Assembly: GCA_910579835.1 (NCBI GenBank)
Contig: CAJTWQ010000003.1
Coordinates: 1-64,000, forward strand
Reading direction: 5' to 3'
Source: an uncultured Ruminococcus sp.
GTDB lineage: Bacteria > Bacillota > Clostridia > Oscillospirales > Ruminococcaceae
DNA length: 64,000 nucleotides
The position numbers and the translations under genes were made by a program. Below the pieces are notes generated by a model, which worked only from the letters and a program-made list of their open reading frames with translations, had not been told where the DNA came from and did not search any database. Shown here one piece after another: positions 33,905 through 43,558 of the stretch. The stretch's first letter is position 1; every line of letters begins with the position of its first letter.

Positions 33905-35337
33905 TTCTCGTCACCTCCGTAAAGCTTTCTGTTTTTAAAGCAGTTAAACTTTGAAAGTGATGTTACCATAAGTCTGGCCGCGAAAACTCCCATTACAAAG
34001 TTAAGTATAACGCCTGCAAGAAGAGTGAATCCGAAAGAGTATACAAAGCCCTCAGCCGTTGCGCCGAATGCAAAGAATACAGTCTTGTTAAGTATCTTCG
34101 AGAAGAAGCTTGACGGAACGCCGAATGCACCCATAAGAATAACGGCGATAAGCACGTTGGTTACGTTTCCGTCCAGGATAGCGGAAAACGCTTTCTTATA
34201 TGCAATTTTAATAGAGGCGTCAAGAGTCTTTCCTGTTTTAAGCTCTTCTTTAATACGCTCGCTGGTGATGATATTGGCGTCAACACCCATACCTACCGCA
34301 AGGATGATACCTGCGATACCCGGAATAGTAAGCGTAGAACCAGGCATAAATCCAAACCAGCCTGTTAAAAAAGCAATGCTTCCCGTAACTTGTCCGATAA
34401 GAGCTATTACTGCAACAAAGCCGGGCAGCCTGTAAAGAAACACCATATATACTGAAATGAAGCAGAAAGCTATCGCAGCTGCAAGGAGCATCGCGTCAAG
34501 AGAACCTGACCCCATCGTAGGAGTAATCGTTCTTTTGTTGGTAGCCTCCATTTTAAAAGGAAGCGCGCCGCCGTTAATCTTGTCGGCAAGATCCTTTGCC
34601 TCCTCGTATGTAAAGCCGCTGCCGCCGCCGGTGATAATCGCATTTCCATCGTTGATAGGCTCGTTTACCATAGGAGCAGAGATCTGCAGATCGTCCATCC
34701 AGATTGCGATAGGAATATTGCTTGAATACGCCTGCTGAGTGGCATTTGCAAATTTTTCCCTGCCTGATTCCTTAAGATTAAGTGAAACGACGATTTCCTT
34801 ACCTGTAGCAGTGTTACTTGACTGCTGCTGAACAACCTTAGCAGAATCAACATCCGAACCTGTAAGAACAGGGCCGTCAGGGCTGGTATATGCAGATTTT
34901 CCGGCTGCATCTGTAGTCTTCTCCGTACCCATATAGAAAGCCAGTTCAGCCATATTGCCCAGTTCCTGTACTGCCTTGTCTGGATCAAAGTCGGTTGTTC
35001 CTGCCTCCCAAGGGAAACGGACAATAATTCTGTCGCTTTTTGTGTCGCTGTATACTTCGCTGTCGGTAATACCGAGTGCGGAAAGTCTTGTTTTGATAAC
35101 AACTGTCGCAGCCTCCAGCTCGCTGTCGCTTGCCTCGGCTCCTTCCGCCGGTTCAAAGGTAGCGTCAACACCGCCCTGAATGTCTATACCAAGACGAACG
35201 TCGTCAACGCCTTTAATCATCGTCTTGATATTGTCGCCGTATCTGTAGTCCAGACCGACAATGGCTGAGAAGGAGAACAGCGCTATCAAAGCAACGACAA
35301 TGAAGAAAGTTGATTTTCCAATCCTTTTCACGGTCAT
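33901..35337 (-). CDS. secD: Protein translocase subunit SecD
   Basis: 478 aa. The first membrane helix is near residues 9-28, followed by LGIDIQGGVDATFE, P1/P2 extracytoplasmic regions (ITDSEVY..., FANATQQAY, IWMDDLQISAPMVNEP) and the membrane core GSGSLDAML...LPGFVAVIALIGQ and LAVGMGVDANIITSERIKEELK. Partner of SecF. No yajC precedes it. Its promoter is at 35449-35477. Confidence 0.96.
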   Translation of the reverse strand: MTVKRIGKSTFFIVVALIALFSFSAIVGLDYRYGDNIKTMIKGVDDVRLGIDIQGGVDATFEPAEGAEASDSELEAATVVIKTRLSALGITDSEVYSDTKSDRIIVRFPWEAGTTDFDPDKAVQELGNMAELAFYMGTEKTTDAAGKSAYTSPDGPVLTGSDVDSAKVVQQQSSNTATGKEIVVSLNLKESGREKFANATQQAYSSNIPIAIWMDDLQISAPMVNEPINDGNAIITGGGSGFTYEEAKDLADKINGGALPFKMEATNKRTITPTMGSGSLDAMLLAAAIAFCFISVYMVFLYRLPGFVAVIALIGQVTGSIAFLTGWFGFMPGSTLTIPGIAGIILAVGMGVDANIITSERIKEELKTGKTLDASIKIAYKKAFSAILDGNVTNVLIAVILMGAFGVPSSFFSKILNKTVFFAFGATAEGFVYSFGFTLLAGVILNFVMGVFAARLMVTSLSKFNCFKNRKLYGGDEK

Positions 35338-35448
35338 GCCTCCTTAAAAAATCTGAACTTTTTTCAAGTCCGCTTTGCCCGGCTTGAAAATCGGTTCTAT
35401 AGTAAACGTCTGATTTTTTACCGTCTACTGCAATAAGCAATTGTTAAT

Positions 35449-35477
35449 ATTGTACTATATTTTCATAAAAAAGTCAA
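35449..35477 (-). promoter_or_regulatory. Promoter of secDF
   Basis: Minus-strand TTGACT (35472-35477), 17-bp spacer, TACAAT (35449-35454). The remainder of the 316-bp gap 35338-35653 holds the repeat at about 35586-35641 and nothing else recognisable. Confidence 0.72.
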
Positions 35478-35585
35478 GCATATAGCAGTTAAATGCAAAT
35501 ATTTCAAGAATTTGCACAATTACGCAGCTATTTTTTTGCCATTATTTACATAAAATCTAAACTCCATGCATATTCTTTGCCTGTG

Positions 35586-35641
35586 CGTGCGGACAAGAGC
35601 TGTAATGCCGCTTAATGCGGAGCGAGTTTACGAGCGTGAAC
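35586..35641. repeat. Copy A of an atp-operon intergenic repeat
   Basis: TGCGTGCGGACAAGAG... through GAGCGAGTTTACGAGCG to GTGAACCGG matches 37583-37650 with small indels. It is immediately downstream of atpC. Confidence 0.65.
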
Positions 35642-35653
35642 CGGGTGCTTAGG

Positions 35654-36064
35654 CTACTTAAAATGCTTCTGTGAAATTTTCAGTCTGTTCATAGCACGGT
35701 TCAGAGCAGCCTGTGTCTGATAATATTCCTGTATGCTCTGCTTCTGCCGCAGCTTTTCCTGAGCTCTCTCCCTTGCCTCCTGAGCACGCCTTATGTCAAT
35801 CTCCTCCGGAAGCTCGCATGTATCGGCAAGAATAACTGAGCTTTCCGGCATTACCTGTATAAATCCCTCCGATATAGCGGCATACCGCCACTTTCCATCC
35901 ACCATATATTTCAGTTCCCCAGTAGGGAGCGCCGTAACAAGAGGCTCGTGACCTGCCATAATTCCCAGCAAACCGTCGATTGCGGTGATTACAAGATGCT
36001 CGCATTCACCCTGATAGAAAACACGGTCTGTAGCGATAATTTCCAGATGAAAGGTTTTAGCCAT
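35654..36064 (-). CDS. atpC: F1Fo ATP synthase subunit epsilon
   Basis: 136 aa from ATG 36064 (MAKTFHLEIIATDR). The N-terminal beta-sandwich has VFYQGECEHLVITAIDGLLGIMAGHEP, a conserved region for epsilon. The C-terminal helical hairpin spans about 88-136 (RRAQEARERAQEKLRQKQ). It couples and inhibits F1 rotation. The start is 2 nt after the atpD stop, with GGGGAT as a weak RBS, so coupling is likely. Last gene of the atp operon. Confidence 0.95.
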   Translation of the reverse strand: MAKTFHLEIIATDRVFYQGECEHLVITAIDGLLGIMAGHEPLVTALPTGELKYMVDGKWRYAAISEGFIQVMPESSVILADTCELPEEIDIRRAQEARERAQEKLRQKQSIQEYYQTQAALNRAMNRLKISQKHFK

Positions 36065-36066
36065 TA

Positions 36067-37461
<1,395 letters not shown>

Positions 37462-37527
37462 TTATTGTTTCACCTCTTTTAGAGCCACCGCACCAGCGGT
37501 ATGTTCGTTCCACGCTTCCGCCCAACG

Positions 37528-37588
37528 ACGCAGAAGAATACGAAATGCATGGGGTATTAAATTACCTGCATATGAATTTCTTCTGCGT
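37528..37588. repeat. Long hairpin in the atpG-atpD spacer
   Basis: Outer arms ACGCAGAAGAA (37528-37538) and TTCTTCTGCGT (37578-37588). An inner pairing, ATGCATGG against CCTGCAT, encloses an AT-rich loop. It could be an mRNA processing or stability element inside the atp transcript. Confidence 0.65.
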
Positions 37589-37673
37589 GCAGACAAAAAC
37601 TGTTGCGCCGTTGAGTGCAGAGCGAGTTTACGAGCGCAAGCGTGAACCGGCGGCGGCAACTTGCCGCCTACCG
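37583..37673. repeat. Copy B of the atp-operon intergenic repeat plus GC-rich palindrome
   Basis: TGCGTGCAGACAAAAACTG...GAGCGAGTTTACGAGCG...GTGAACCGG matches copy A after atpC. It adjoins the palindrome GGCGGCAACTTGCCGCC, which overlaps the end of atpG. Confidence 0.65.
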
Positions 37674-38567
37674 GGCTGAACCGCTGCATACTTCTGTAAT
37701 TTCCTGGGTTATGGCTGCCTGTCTTGCCCTGTTATAGAGCAGAGAAAAGTCCTTTATCATATCCTTTGCGCTGGACGTTGCCGCATCCATCGCCGTCATT
37801 CTCGACTGCTGTTCACAGCAGAATGCCTCTACCATCGCTCCGTATATAATGCCTTTGGCATAATTCGGTATAAGATGCGCCATTACCTCTTCCGGAGACG
37901 GCAAAAACGAAGCTTTCGGAAGCTTTTTTATAGTTCCATCGGGAGCTTTTCCAAAATGTCGGCGGCTGAAAGGAAGCAACTGAACCATTTTAGTTTCCTG
38001 AACGTTCGAGCTTACCATATCGGTATAAATGACATAAACCTCGTCAAGTTCCCTGTTTTCAAATTTATCCAAAACCAGCCGTGCGATCTCCATAGCACGG
38101 TAAGATGTGGGATTCTGCGTTGTATAGAGAAATTCTCCGTCCACATAAGGCTTACTGCTGTTTTTCAGGCGGCTTGTAAAATACATTCTGCCCACCTGTC
38201 CCAAAACAAAAAGATAGCAGTTGCCTATGTCAGGGGATTTTGCAAGCTCCTGTTCCGTAAATTTAAGAATATTGTGATTATAGCTTCCGCACAATCCTTT
38301 ATCCGCCGTAACGACGATATATCCCTTTTTCCTCTTTTCATTAGGTATATCCGTCCTGCGGTCAAAATACATCTGTCTTGTATGCGGCGTATGTTCAAGA
38401 ACGCTGTTTATCGTCTCCTGAAGCTTGTAGAAGTACGGCTCGGTGGAATCGAGAGCTTTTCGCGCCTTTTTAAGCTTTGAGGAGGAAATAAGATACATTG
38501 CGTTGGTAATTTTCAATATCTGCCGTATACTGTCAATATGCTCCCGTATCTCCCTCATATTCGCCAT
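37668..38567 (-). CDS. atpG: F1Fo ATP synthase subunit gamma
   Basis: 299 aa from ATG 38567 (MANMREIREHIDSIRQI), RBS AAGGAG. The N-terminal helix has the family pattern ILKITNAMYLISSSKLKKA, the middle has GYIVVTADKGLCGSYNHNI, and the C-terminal helix has ARQAAITQEITEVCSGSAR. It forms the central rotor shaft. It starts 13 nt after the delta-alpha fusion gene. Confidence 0.95.
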   Translation of the reverse strand: MANMREIREHIDSIRQILKITNAMYLISSSKLKKARKALDSTEPYFYKLQETINSVLEHTPHTRQMYFDRRTDIPNEKRKKGYIVVTADKGLCGSYNHNILKFTEQELAKSPDIGNCYLFVLGQVGRMYFTSRLKNSSKPYVDGEFLYTTQNPTSYRAMEIARLVLDKFENRELDEVYVIYTDMVSSNVQETKMVQLLPFSRRHFGKAPDGTIKKLPKASFLPSPEEVMAHLIPNYAKGIIYGAMVEAFCCEQQSRMTAMDAATSSAKDMIKDFSLLYNRARQAAITQEITEVCSGSAR

Positions 38568-38580
38568 AATTCGCCGCTCC

Positions 38581-40614
38581 TTATTCCTCAAACGCCGTAA
38601 CTATGCGCTCGATTCTATCTTCAAGATCGTCTGTGAGAAGCTTTTCCTGTTCAAGCTCTCTGATAATATCCTGACCGTAGGTGCGGATATAGTTCATAAG
38701 CTCAGTGCAGTACTCCTTGATCTCATTAACTGGAATATCCTTCAAAAGACCGTGCTGAGCCGCATAAAGCAGAATTACCTGTTCATACTGCGGCAGCGGA
38801 TTATAAAGCGGCTGCTTCAGAAGCTCCGTAAGCATTCTGCCGTGATTCAGCAGTTCGGTAGTAGACTGATCAAGCTCCGAAGAAAACTGAGTAAATATTT
38901 CCATTTCCTTAAACTGGGCAAGATCGATACGGAGATTTCCAGCCGCCTTTTTCATTGCCTTTGTCTGAGCCGCTCCGCCCACACGGGAAACGGAAAGTCC
39001 GTAGTTGACCGCAGGCCGCTGTCCGGCGTTGAAAAGTTCGCTTTCCAGGAAAATCTGCCCATCAGTAATAGATATTACATTCGTCGGGATATATGCCGAA
39101 ATATCTCCCGCAAGAGTCTCAATAATCGGCAGGGCTGTCAGAGAGCCGCCGCCATGCTCGTCGTCAAGACGGCAGGAACGCTCCAGAAGCCTTGAATGAA
39201 GATAGAAAACGTCTCCGGGATAAGCCTCGCGTCCCGGCGGTCTGTGAAGCAGCAGGGACATTGCGCGGTAGGCAGCGGCATGCTTTGAAAGATCGTCATA
39301 AACAATGAGGACGTCCCGTCCCTTTGACATAAAATATTCTGCAATCGCAGTACCCGAATACGGGGCTATATACTGAAACGGCGCAGGCTCGCTTGCAGAC
39401 GCCGAAACGACTACGGAATAATCCATTGCGCCGTATTTTTTCAGCGTATTGACCACCTGCGCCACGGTGGAGGACTTCTGTCCTATAGCCACATAAACGC
39501 AGACAACGTCCTTGTCTTTCTGATTTATAATAGTATCGACGGCAACAGAGGTTTTTCCCGTCTGCCTGTCGCCTATAATAAGCTCACGCTGACCGCGGCC
39601 GATAGGAAACATAGAGTCGATCGCCAGTATTCCCGTCTGGAGCGGAACATTTACGGACTTTCTTTCAATAACACCAGGAGCCTCGCGCTCGATAGGAAAA
39701 TAATCCTCGGCGCTTATCGTCCCAAGCCCGTCGATAGGAGAACCGAGGGCATCCACAACTCTGCCGAGAAGCTCTGTGCTTACGCCCACTCCGGCACGCT
39801 TTCCGGTTCTGACAACGGAAGCTCCCTCCGTCAGACCGTGATCGTCGCCCAAAAGCACCACGCCGATCGTTTTTTCTTCAAGATTCTGGACAATACCCCT
39901 TATTCCTGTTTCAAATTCAACAAGCTCGCCGTACATGACAGAATTCATTCCGCGCACCTGTGCAATTCCGTCGCCCAGACGCGCAATAAAGCCCGTTTCA
40001 GAAGCTCCGGTCTTGACGTCAAAATCCTTGACTTCCGTTTTCAGCACGGAAATAATATCGTTCACTGAGCCGTTTAAAGCTTTATTTTCTTTACGTTCCG
40101 TATATTCGGCAGCCTTGCTGTGAAGATTTTTTTTCATGCGCCGCAGAGCTGTCCGATAGCTCTTATCATACTCCACATCCCCGGCGTTAAGAATGAATCC
40201 GCCAATAATGTCGGGATCATGCCTGTACTCGACAGCAACGTCCTCCCTGACAAATCTGTCCATTATAAACCTTCGCAGATCGTTCTGCTGAGACTCCGTA
40301 AGCGGCGTAACATAGCGAACTATTGCTTTTATGCTGCCCTGCTTTTCTATAAGTGCGCCGCTGTATTCGTCAAGAACCTCTGGAAGAAGTTCAATTGACC
40401 TGCCGCGTATTGAACCCAGTATGAATCTATGCATACTCTCCGGAAAAAGCTGTAAAACGATTCCGCGCTTTTCCTCCGCTGTGACAAGAGGATTGGAAAG
40501 CGTATCGACTACATCTTTACAGTCAGTAATAATTTTCTTTGTTTCTTCAGCGTCCTCTTGAGGGACGTTAAGGCGGAGAAGCTCGTTAAGCAGTTCCTTT
40601 TCCAAGTCGCTCAT
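38581..40614 (-). CDS. ATP synthase delta-alpha fusion protein
   Basis: 677 aa in one open frame. Residues 1-164 match subunit delta/OSCP (SNPLVTAEEKRGIVLQLFP, LIEKQGSIKAIVRYVTPLT, DPDIIGGFILNAGD, ending LRRMKKNL as delta normally does), although the usual N-terminal helix with ARPYAKAL is missing. After an 18-residue linker, residues about 183-677 are a full subunit alpha: ETGFIARLGDGIAQVRG, P-loop IIGDRQTGKTSVA (347-359), DDLSKHAAAYRAMSLLLHRPPGREA and LESELFNAGQRPAVNYGLSVSRVGG. In nearly all bacteria atpH and atpA are separate. An A8 run lies at the exact junction (minus strand, 40127-40134). No RBS is visible for a separate alpha start. The gene overlaps atpF by 4 nt. Confidence 0.93.
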   Translation of the reverse strand: MSDLEKELLNELLRLNVPQEDAEETKKIITDCKDVVDTLSNPLVTAEEKRGIVLQLFPESMHRFILGSIRGRSIELLPEVLDEYSGALIEKQGSIKAIVRYVTPLTESQQNDLRRFIMDRFVREDVAVEYRHDPDIIGGFILNAGDVEYDKSYRTALRRMKKNLHSKAAEYTERKENKALNGSVNDIISVLKTEVKDFDVKTGASETGFIARLGDGIAQVRGMNSVMYGELVEFETGIRGIVQNLEEKTIGVVLLGDDHGLTEGASVVRTGKRAGVGVSTELLGRVVDALGSPIDGLGTISAEDYFPIEREAPGVIERKSVNVPLQTGILAIDSMFPIGRGQRELIIGDRQTGKTSVAVDTIINQKDKDVVCVYVAIGQKSSTVAQVVNTLKKYGAMDYSVVVSASASEPAPFQYIAPYSGTAIAEYFMSKGRDVLIVYDDLSKHAAAYRAMSLLLHRPPGREAYPGDVFYLHSRLLERSCRLDDEHGGGSLTALPIIETLAGDISAYIPTNVISITDGQIFLESELFNAGQRPAVNYGLSVSRVGGAAQTKAMKKAAGNLRIDLAQFKEMEIFTQFSSELDQSTTELLNHGRMLTELLKQPLYNPLPQYEQVILLYAAQHGLLKDIPVNEIKEYCTELMNYIRTYGQDIIRELEQEKLLTDDLEDRIERIVTAFEE

Positions 40615-41102
40615 TTTCCGTCAGCCTCCTCTTCGGACAGGAATTTATCCACAAGACGGCGATTTTTGTCGTCATCAAGATTCTCACCGATAATTTTAGA
40701 AGCCGCCTCGATAGCCAGATCGGCAATCTGCGTCTGAGCCTGTGAAAGCACCCTTTTCCGTTCGTTTTCAATGCTTTTTCCGGCATCGGCAATAAGCTGA
40801 TCCGCCTCCTCCTTCGACTGCTTCAGAATAGCGTTTTTCTCCGATTCAGCGTCCTCGTGAGCTTTCATTATGATCTTCTGAGCCTCTTCCTTTGCCTCGT
40901 TTATGCTGTCGGCATATTCCTGCTTCAGAGCTTCGGCTTCTTTTTTCGACTTCTTCGCAGAATCTATATCATCCTGAATAGCACGGGTGCGCTCGTCCAT
41001 GATCTTTCCGATAGGCTTGAAAAGAAATATTTTCAGCAGTATGAACAGCAGTATAAGGTTTACCGCCGACCATATGAAGTTCCAGATATTTATATCCAGC
41101 AT
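40611..41102 (-). CDS. atpF: F1Fo ATP synthase subunit b
   Basis: 163 aa, with one N-terminal membrane helix (about 7-28, IWNFIWSAVNLILLFILL) and a long charged coiled coil (DERTRAIQDDIDSAKKSKKEAEALK onward). This is the peripheral stalk that binds delta. Here delta is fused to alpha, so the stalk would be attached to alpha directly. It begins 20 nt after the second atpE. Confidence 0.95.
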   Translation of the reverse strand: MLDINIWNFIWSAVNLILLFILLKIFLFKPIGKIMDERTRAIQDDIDSAKKSKKEAEALKQEYADSINEAKEEAQKIIMKAHEDAESEKNAILKQSKEEADQLIADAGKSIENERKRVLSQAQTQIADLAIEAASKIIGENLDDDKNRRLVDKFLSEEEADGK

Positions 41103-41122
41103 GATTTTGCTTCCTCCCGTTG

Positions 41123-41344
41123 TTATTTAAGGAAAAAGATGATAAGTATAGCAATAACAAAGCCGTAGATCGCCGTAGCTTCCGCCAGAGCGCATCCCAG
41201 AAGAAGCGCCTTGTTTATATCTCCCTTTGCCTCAGGCTGACGTGCGATAGCCTCCGCCGCCTTTGATGTTGCAAGTCCGATTCCAATTCCTGCGCCTGCA
41301 CCTGTAAGTACGGCGATGGCGGCTCCCAGTGCAATTGATCCCAT
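41123..41344 (-). CDS. atpE: F1Fo ATP synthase subunit c, second copy
   Basis: 73 aa with two membrane helices and the polar loop ARQPEAKGD; the ion-binding Glu is in ALAEATAIYG. The protein is identical to the upstream copy, with six synonymous base differences. The Na+ signature (Gln in helix 1 and Ser/Thr after the Glu) is absent: the positions are Ile and Ala, which suggests a proton-type ring. RBS AGGAGG lies within the 14-nt spacer from the first copy. Confidence 0.95.
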   Translation of the reverse strand: MGSIALGAAIAVLTGAGAGIGIGLATSKAAEAIARQPEAKGDINKALLLGCALAEATAIYGFVIAILIIFFLK

Positions 41345-41358
41345 AGTAAGTCCTCCTT

Positions 41359-41580
41359 TTATTTAAGGAAAAAGATGATAAGTATAGCAATAACAAAGCC
41401 GTAAATTGCCGTAGCTTCCGCCAGAGCGCATCCCAGAAGAAGCGCCTTGTTTATGTCTCCCTTTGCCTCAGGCTGACGTGCGATAGCCTCCGCCGCCTTT
41501 GACGTTGCAAGTCCGATTCCGATTCCTGCGCCTGCGCCTGTAAGTACGGCGATGGCGGCTCCCAGTGCAATTGATCCCAT
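41359..41580 (-). CDS. atpE: F1Fo ATP synthase subunit c, first copy
   Basis: 73 aa, identical in sequence to the second copy directly downstream. The Gly-rich first helix (TGAGAGIGIGLATSK) and EATAIY in the second helix are normal for c subunits. It follows atpB by 18 nt with RBS AGGAGG. Two tandem c genes in the operon may raise c-subunit supply for the ring, the most abundant subunit. The near-identical DNA implies a recent duplication or ongoing gene conversion. Confidence 0.95.
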   Translation of the reverse strand: MGSIALGAAIAVLTGAGAGIGIGLATSKAAEAIARQPEAKGDINKALLLGCALAEATAIYGFVIAILIIFFLK

Positions 41581-41598
41581 AGTAAATCCTCCTGAAAA

Positions 41599-42288
41599 TT
41601 ATTCTTCCGCTTCCATTGCCTCCGCCATAAACAGGGAGGTAAGGAAAACAAAAACATAGGCCTGAATGCATCCGTCAAAAATATCAAAATAAAAACTGAG
41701 CACCAGCGGAATTCCCACCGGAACGACCAGCTTTACAAGCTCCATTACCACGAATGCGCCAAGAACATTTCCGAAAAGACGCATACAAAGCGACAGCGGC
41801 TTGATAAAAAGCTCCAATATATTAATGGGGAGCAGCAGCGGCATCGGTTCTACAAAGCTGTGCGCCCAGCCCTTTCCGCCCCGCTCTCTTATGCCGCTGA
41901 ACTGTATCAGCAAAATTGCAAAAATCGCCAGCGTAGCGGTAACGCCAAGATCTTTTGTTGGGGGACGGAGTCCTGCAATACCGATAATATTAGAGATACC
42001 GATATAAATCAGGAGTGTTTCAAGAATGGGGAGATATTTTTTTCCTCTCGGACCAAGAATTCCAAGAAAGAAATTGTTCATCCAGTTTATTCCTATTTCA
42101 AGCAGACACTGCGCTCCGGTAGGAACGGTTTTCAGTTTTCTCACCACCAGTATGGAGATAAGTACAACCACCGCCATGATGCCCCAGGTCATAACGCAGG
42201 ACTCAGGCACGGGAATACCGCCGAAAACAGGTATCGTAAAAGCTACACGGCATTCAAGCTCCTCTAAAAGCTTGTCGGCAATGCTCAT
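41599..42288 (-). CDS. atpB: F1Fo ATP synthase subunit a
   Basis: 229 aa, five or six membrane helices. The essential Arg helix is in SLCMRLFGNVLGAFVVMELV; an earlier conserved region is PPTKDLGVTATLAIFAILL. It forms the ion half-channels against the c ring. First gene of the operon; atpI is not present. The leader of about 106 nt from the predicted start site contains a small CGGAG/CTCCG hairpin. Confidence 0.94.
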   Translation of the reverse strand: MSIADKLLEELECRVAFTIPVFGGIPVPESCVMTWGIMAVVVLISILVVRKLKTVPTGAQCLLEIGINWMNNFFLGILGPRGKKYLPILETLLIYIGISNIIGIAGLRPPTKDLGVTATLAIFAILLIQFSGIRERGGKGWAHSFVEPMPLLLPINILELFIKPLSLCMRLFGNVLGAFVVMELVKLVVPVGIPLVLSFYFDIFDGCIQAYVFVFLTSLFMAEAMEAEE

Positions 42289-42400
42289 AATGCAGCACCT
42301 TCTTTCGTATAAATATGAAAAACGGAGAATCGAAAACCCTCCGTTGCTTCATGCTGAATTGCGGAAGCTCTGCTTCATTGCAGTGCAGTTCCCATTTATT

Positions 42401-42429
42401 ATAATATAACAAAAAATAAAAATTGTCAA
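42401..42429 (-). promoter_or_regulatory. Promoter of the atp operon
   Basis: Minus-strand TTGACA (42424-42429), 17-bp spacer, TATTAT (42401-42406). Confidence 0.82.
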
Positions 42430-42450
42430 GAGTTTAACGAAAATTTTCAA

Positions 42451-42798
42451 TTAATTTTCGTTGGCTTCACTGCCGCCTTCCGCAAGAGTCATTGCATTGG
42501 AAAGGCGTTCTATTGCGCCGGAATTAAGCTTTTCCGTCAGGCGCACCCTGTCAAGCTCCTTTTTGAAAGAAGCAAGCTCGTTGGCTATCCTGCGCATAAT
42601 TTCGGCGTTTTTCTCCTGCTGATCCTCCAAAGCGCACACCCTTTTGATAAGGCTATTAATATTTAATGCCAGCGCTTCGTTCACATCATTCTGCTTTTCA
42701 CCGAATTCCGTCAGCTTTTCCGCCGTTTTGGTCATTTTTACCTTTTCATGACCGTCAAAGGCTCTGATAAATTCATTTGTCAGCTTTGTTTCCGCCAT
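42451..42798 (-). CDS. Small coiled-coil protein of unknown function
   Basis: 115 aa from ATG 42798 (RBS AAGGGTGAT). Not recognised. No signal peptide or membrane helix. Residues about 25-105 are heptad-like and charged (EKQNDVNEALALNINSLIKR, then KNAEIMRRIANELASFKKEL), so a coiled-coil oligomer is likely. It lies 60 nt after the lipoprotein gene at the tail of the exopolysaccharide run and just upstream of the atp promoter. A role in envelope assembly is possible from context only. Confidence 0.6.
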   Translation of the reverse strand: MAETKLTNEFIRAFDGHEKVKMTKTAEKLTEFGEKQNDVNEALALNINSLIKRVCALEDQQEKNAEIMRRIANELASFKKELDRVRLTEKLNSGAIERLSNAMTLAEGGSEANEN

Positions 42799-42858
42799 AT
42801 CAATCACCCTTCATTTTAACCATGATAACAGCATTTACTTTTTTCAGCGCTTTTCTTC

Positions 42859-43554
42859 TCATTTTACACGTGTGAGCTTGACTTCCTTATCCTTTTCCTC
42901 GTTGATAATGGTCAGCGTGTCACCGTCAACAGTGTACGGAGCTTCCTTAAGCTCATTGTCACCGAAAATCGCGCCGCCGATAGAGATGGTGTCGTCAGTA
43001 AGCTCAAATTTCTCAAATGGAATCTCAACAACCAGATACGTCTCATTTTCTTGGCATTCAAACGTCAGATCGAGACTGTCGATCGAAATATCGTCTTCCT
43101 CTGCTGCACGGTTGTTATAGCCTCTCACTATAGCCTCGTATGCATCGCCGCCAGTCATTTTATATTTACCGAAAAGATCTTCAGAGTCGTCAATCTTCTC
43201 CATTGTCAGATCATTGTCGCTCATACCGTGGAGAACAAAGGTCTTTCCGTCAAAATCGTAGTCCTCGTCATTGAATTTCATACCGCTGAAATTAAGGTTT
43301 TTCTCATCATCAAAATACAGCGCTTCCGACAGATCCTGCTTCATATATGCGCTTGCCTGGCTTTCGCTTTTGATTTTGAACAAAATCTGCTGCCCGTTTT
43401 GCTCGGCAGTCCACTCGCCTATGGCAGGATTTTCTTTATTATCATTTTCAGATGCAGACGTTTTTTCGTCCTTATCATTATCTGTATCTCCGCAGGCTGT
43501 AAATGCGCAGACGGTCATGGTCATTGCCGTTAAAAGCGCTAAAAACCTTTTCAT
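42859..43554 (-). CDS. Lipoprotein of unknown function
   Basis: 231 aa. Signal peptide with lipobox FTAC, so the mature protein starts at the Cys near residue 20 and is anchored outside the membrane. An acidic Asp/Asn/Glu-rich linker is followed by a domain with WTAEQNGQQILFKI, FDGKTFVLHGM and YTVDGDTLTIINEEKDKEVKL. This resembles small lipocalin-like or DUF5640-type clostridial lipoproteins, but I cannot assign it. It is 4 nt after the GDP-sugar reductase gene and so is probably the last or next-to-last gene of the EPS operon. Confidence 0.75.
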   Translation of the reverse strand: MKRFLALLTAMTMTVCAFTACGDTDNDKDEKTSASENDNKENPAIGEWTAEQNGQQILFKIKSESQASAYMKQDLSEALYFDDEKNLNFSGMKFNDEDYDFDGKTFVLHGMSDNDLTMEKIDDSEDLFGKYKMTGGDAYEAIVRGYNNRAAEEDDISIDSLDLTFECQENETYLVVEIPFEKFELTDDTISIGGAIFGDNELKEAPYTVDGDTLTIINEEKDKEVKLTRVK

Positions 43555-43558
43555 AATA

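Noticed and set aside
41123..41580. Sodium-type ATP synthase
   Set aside because: The Na+ ligands are missing in both c subunits: Ile replaces the helix-1 Gln and Ala follows the essential Glu. A proton type is more likely.
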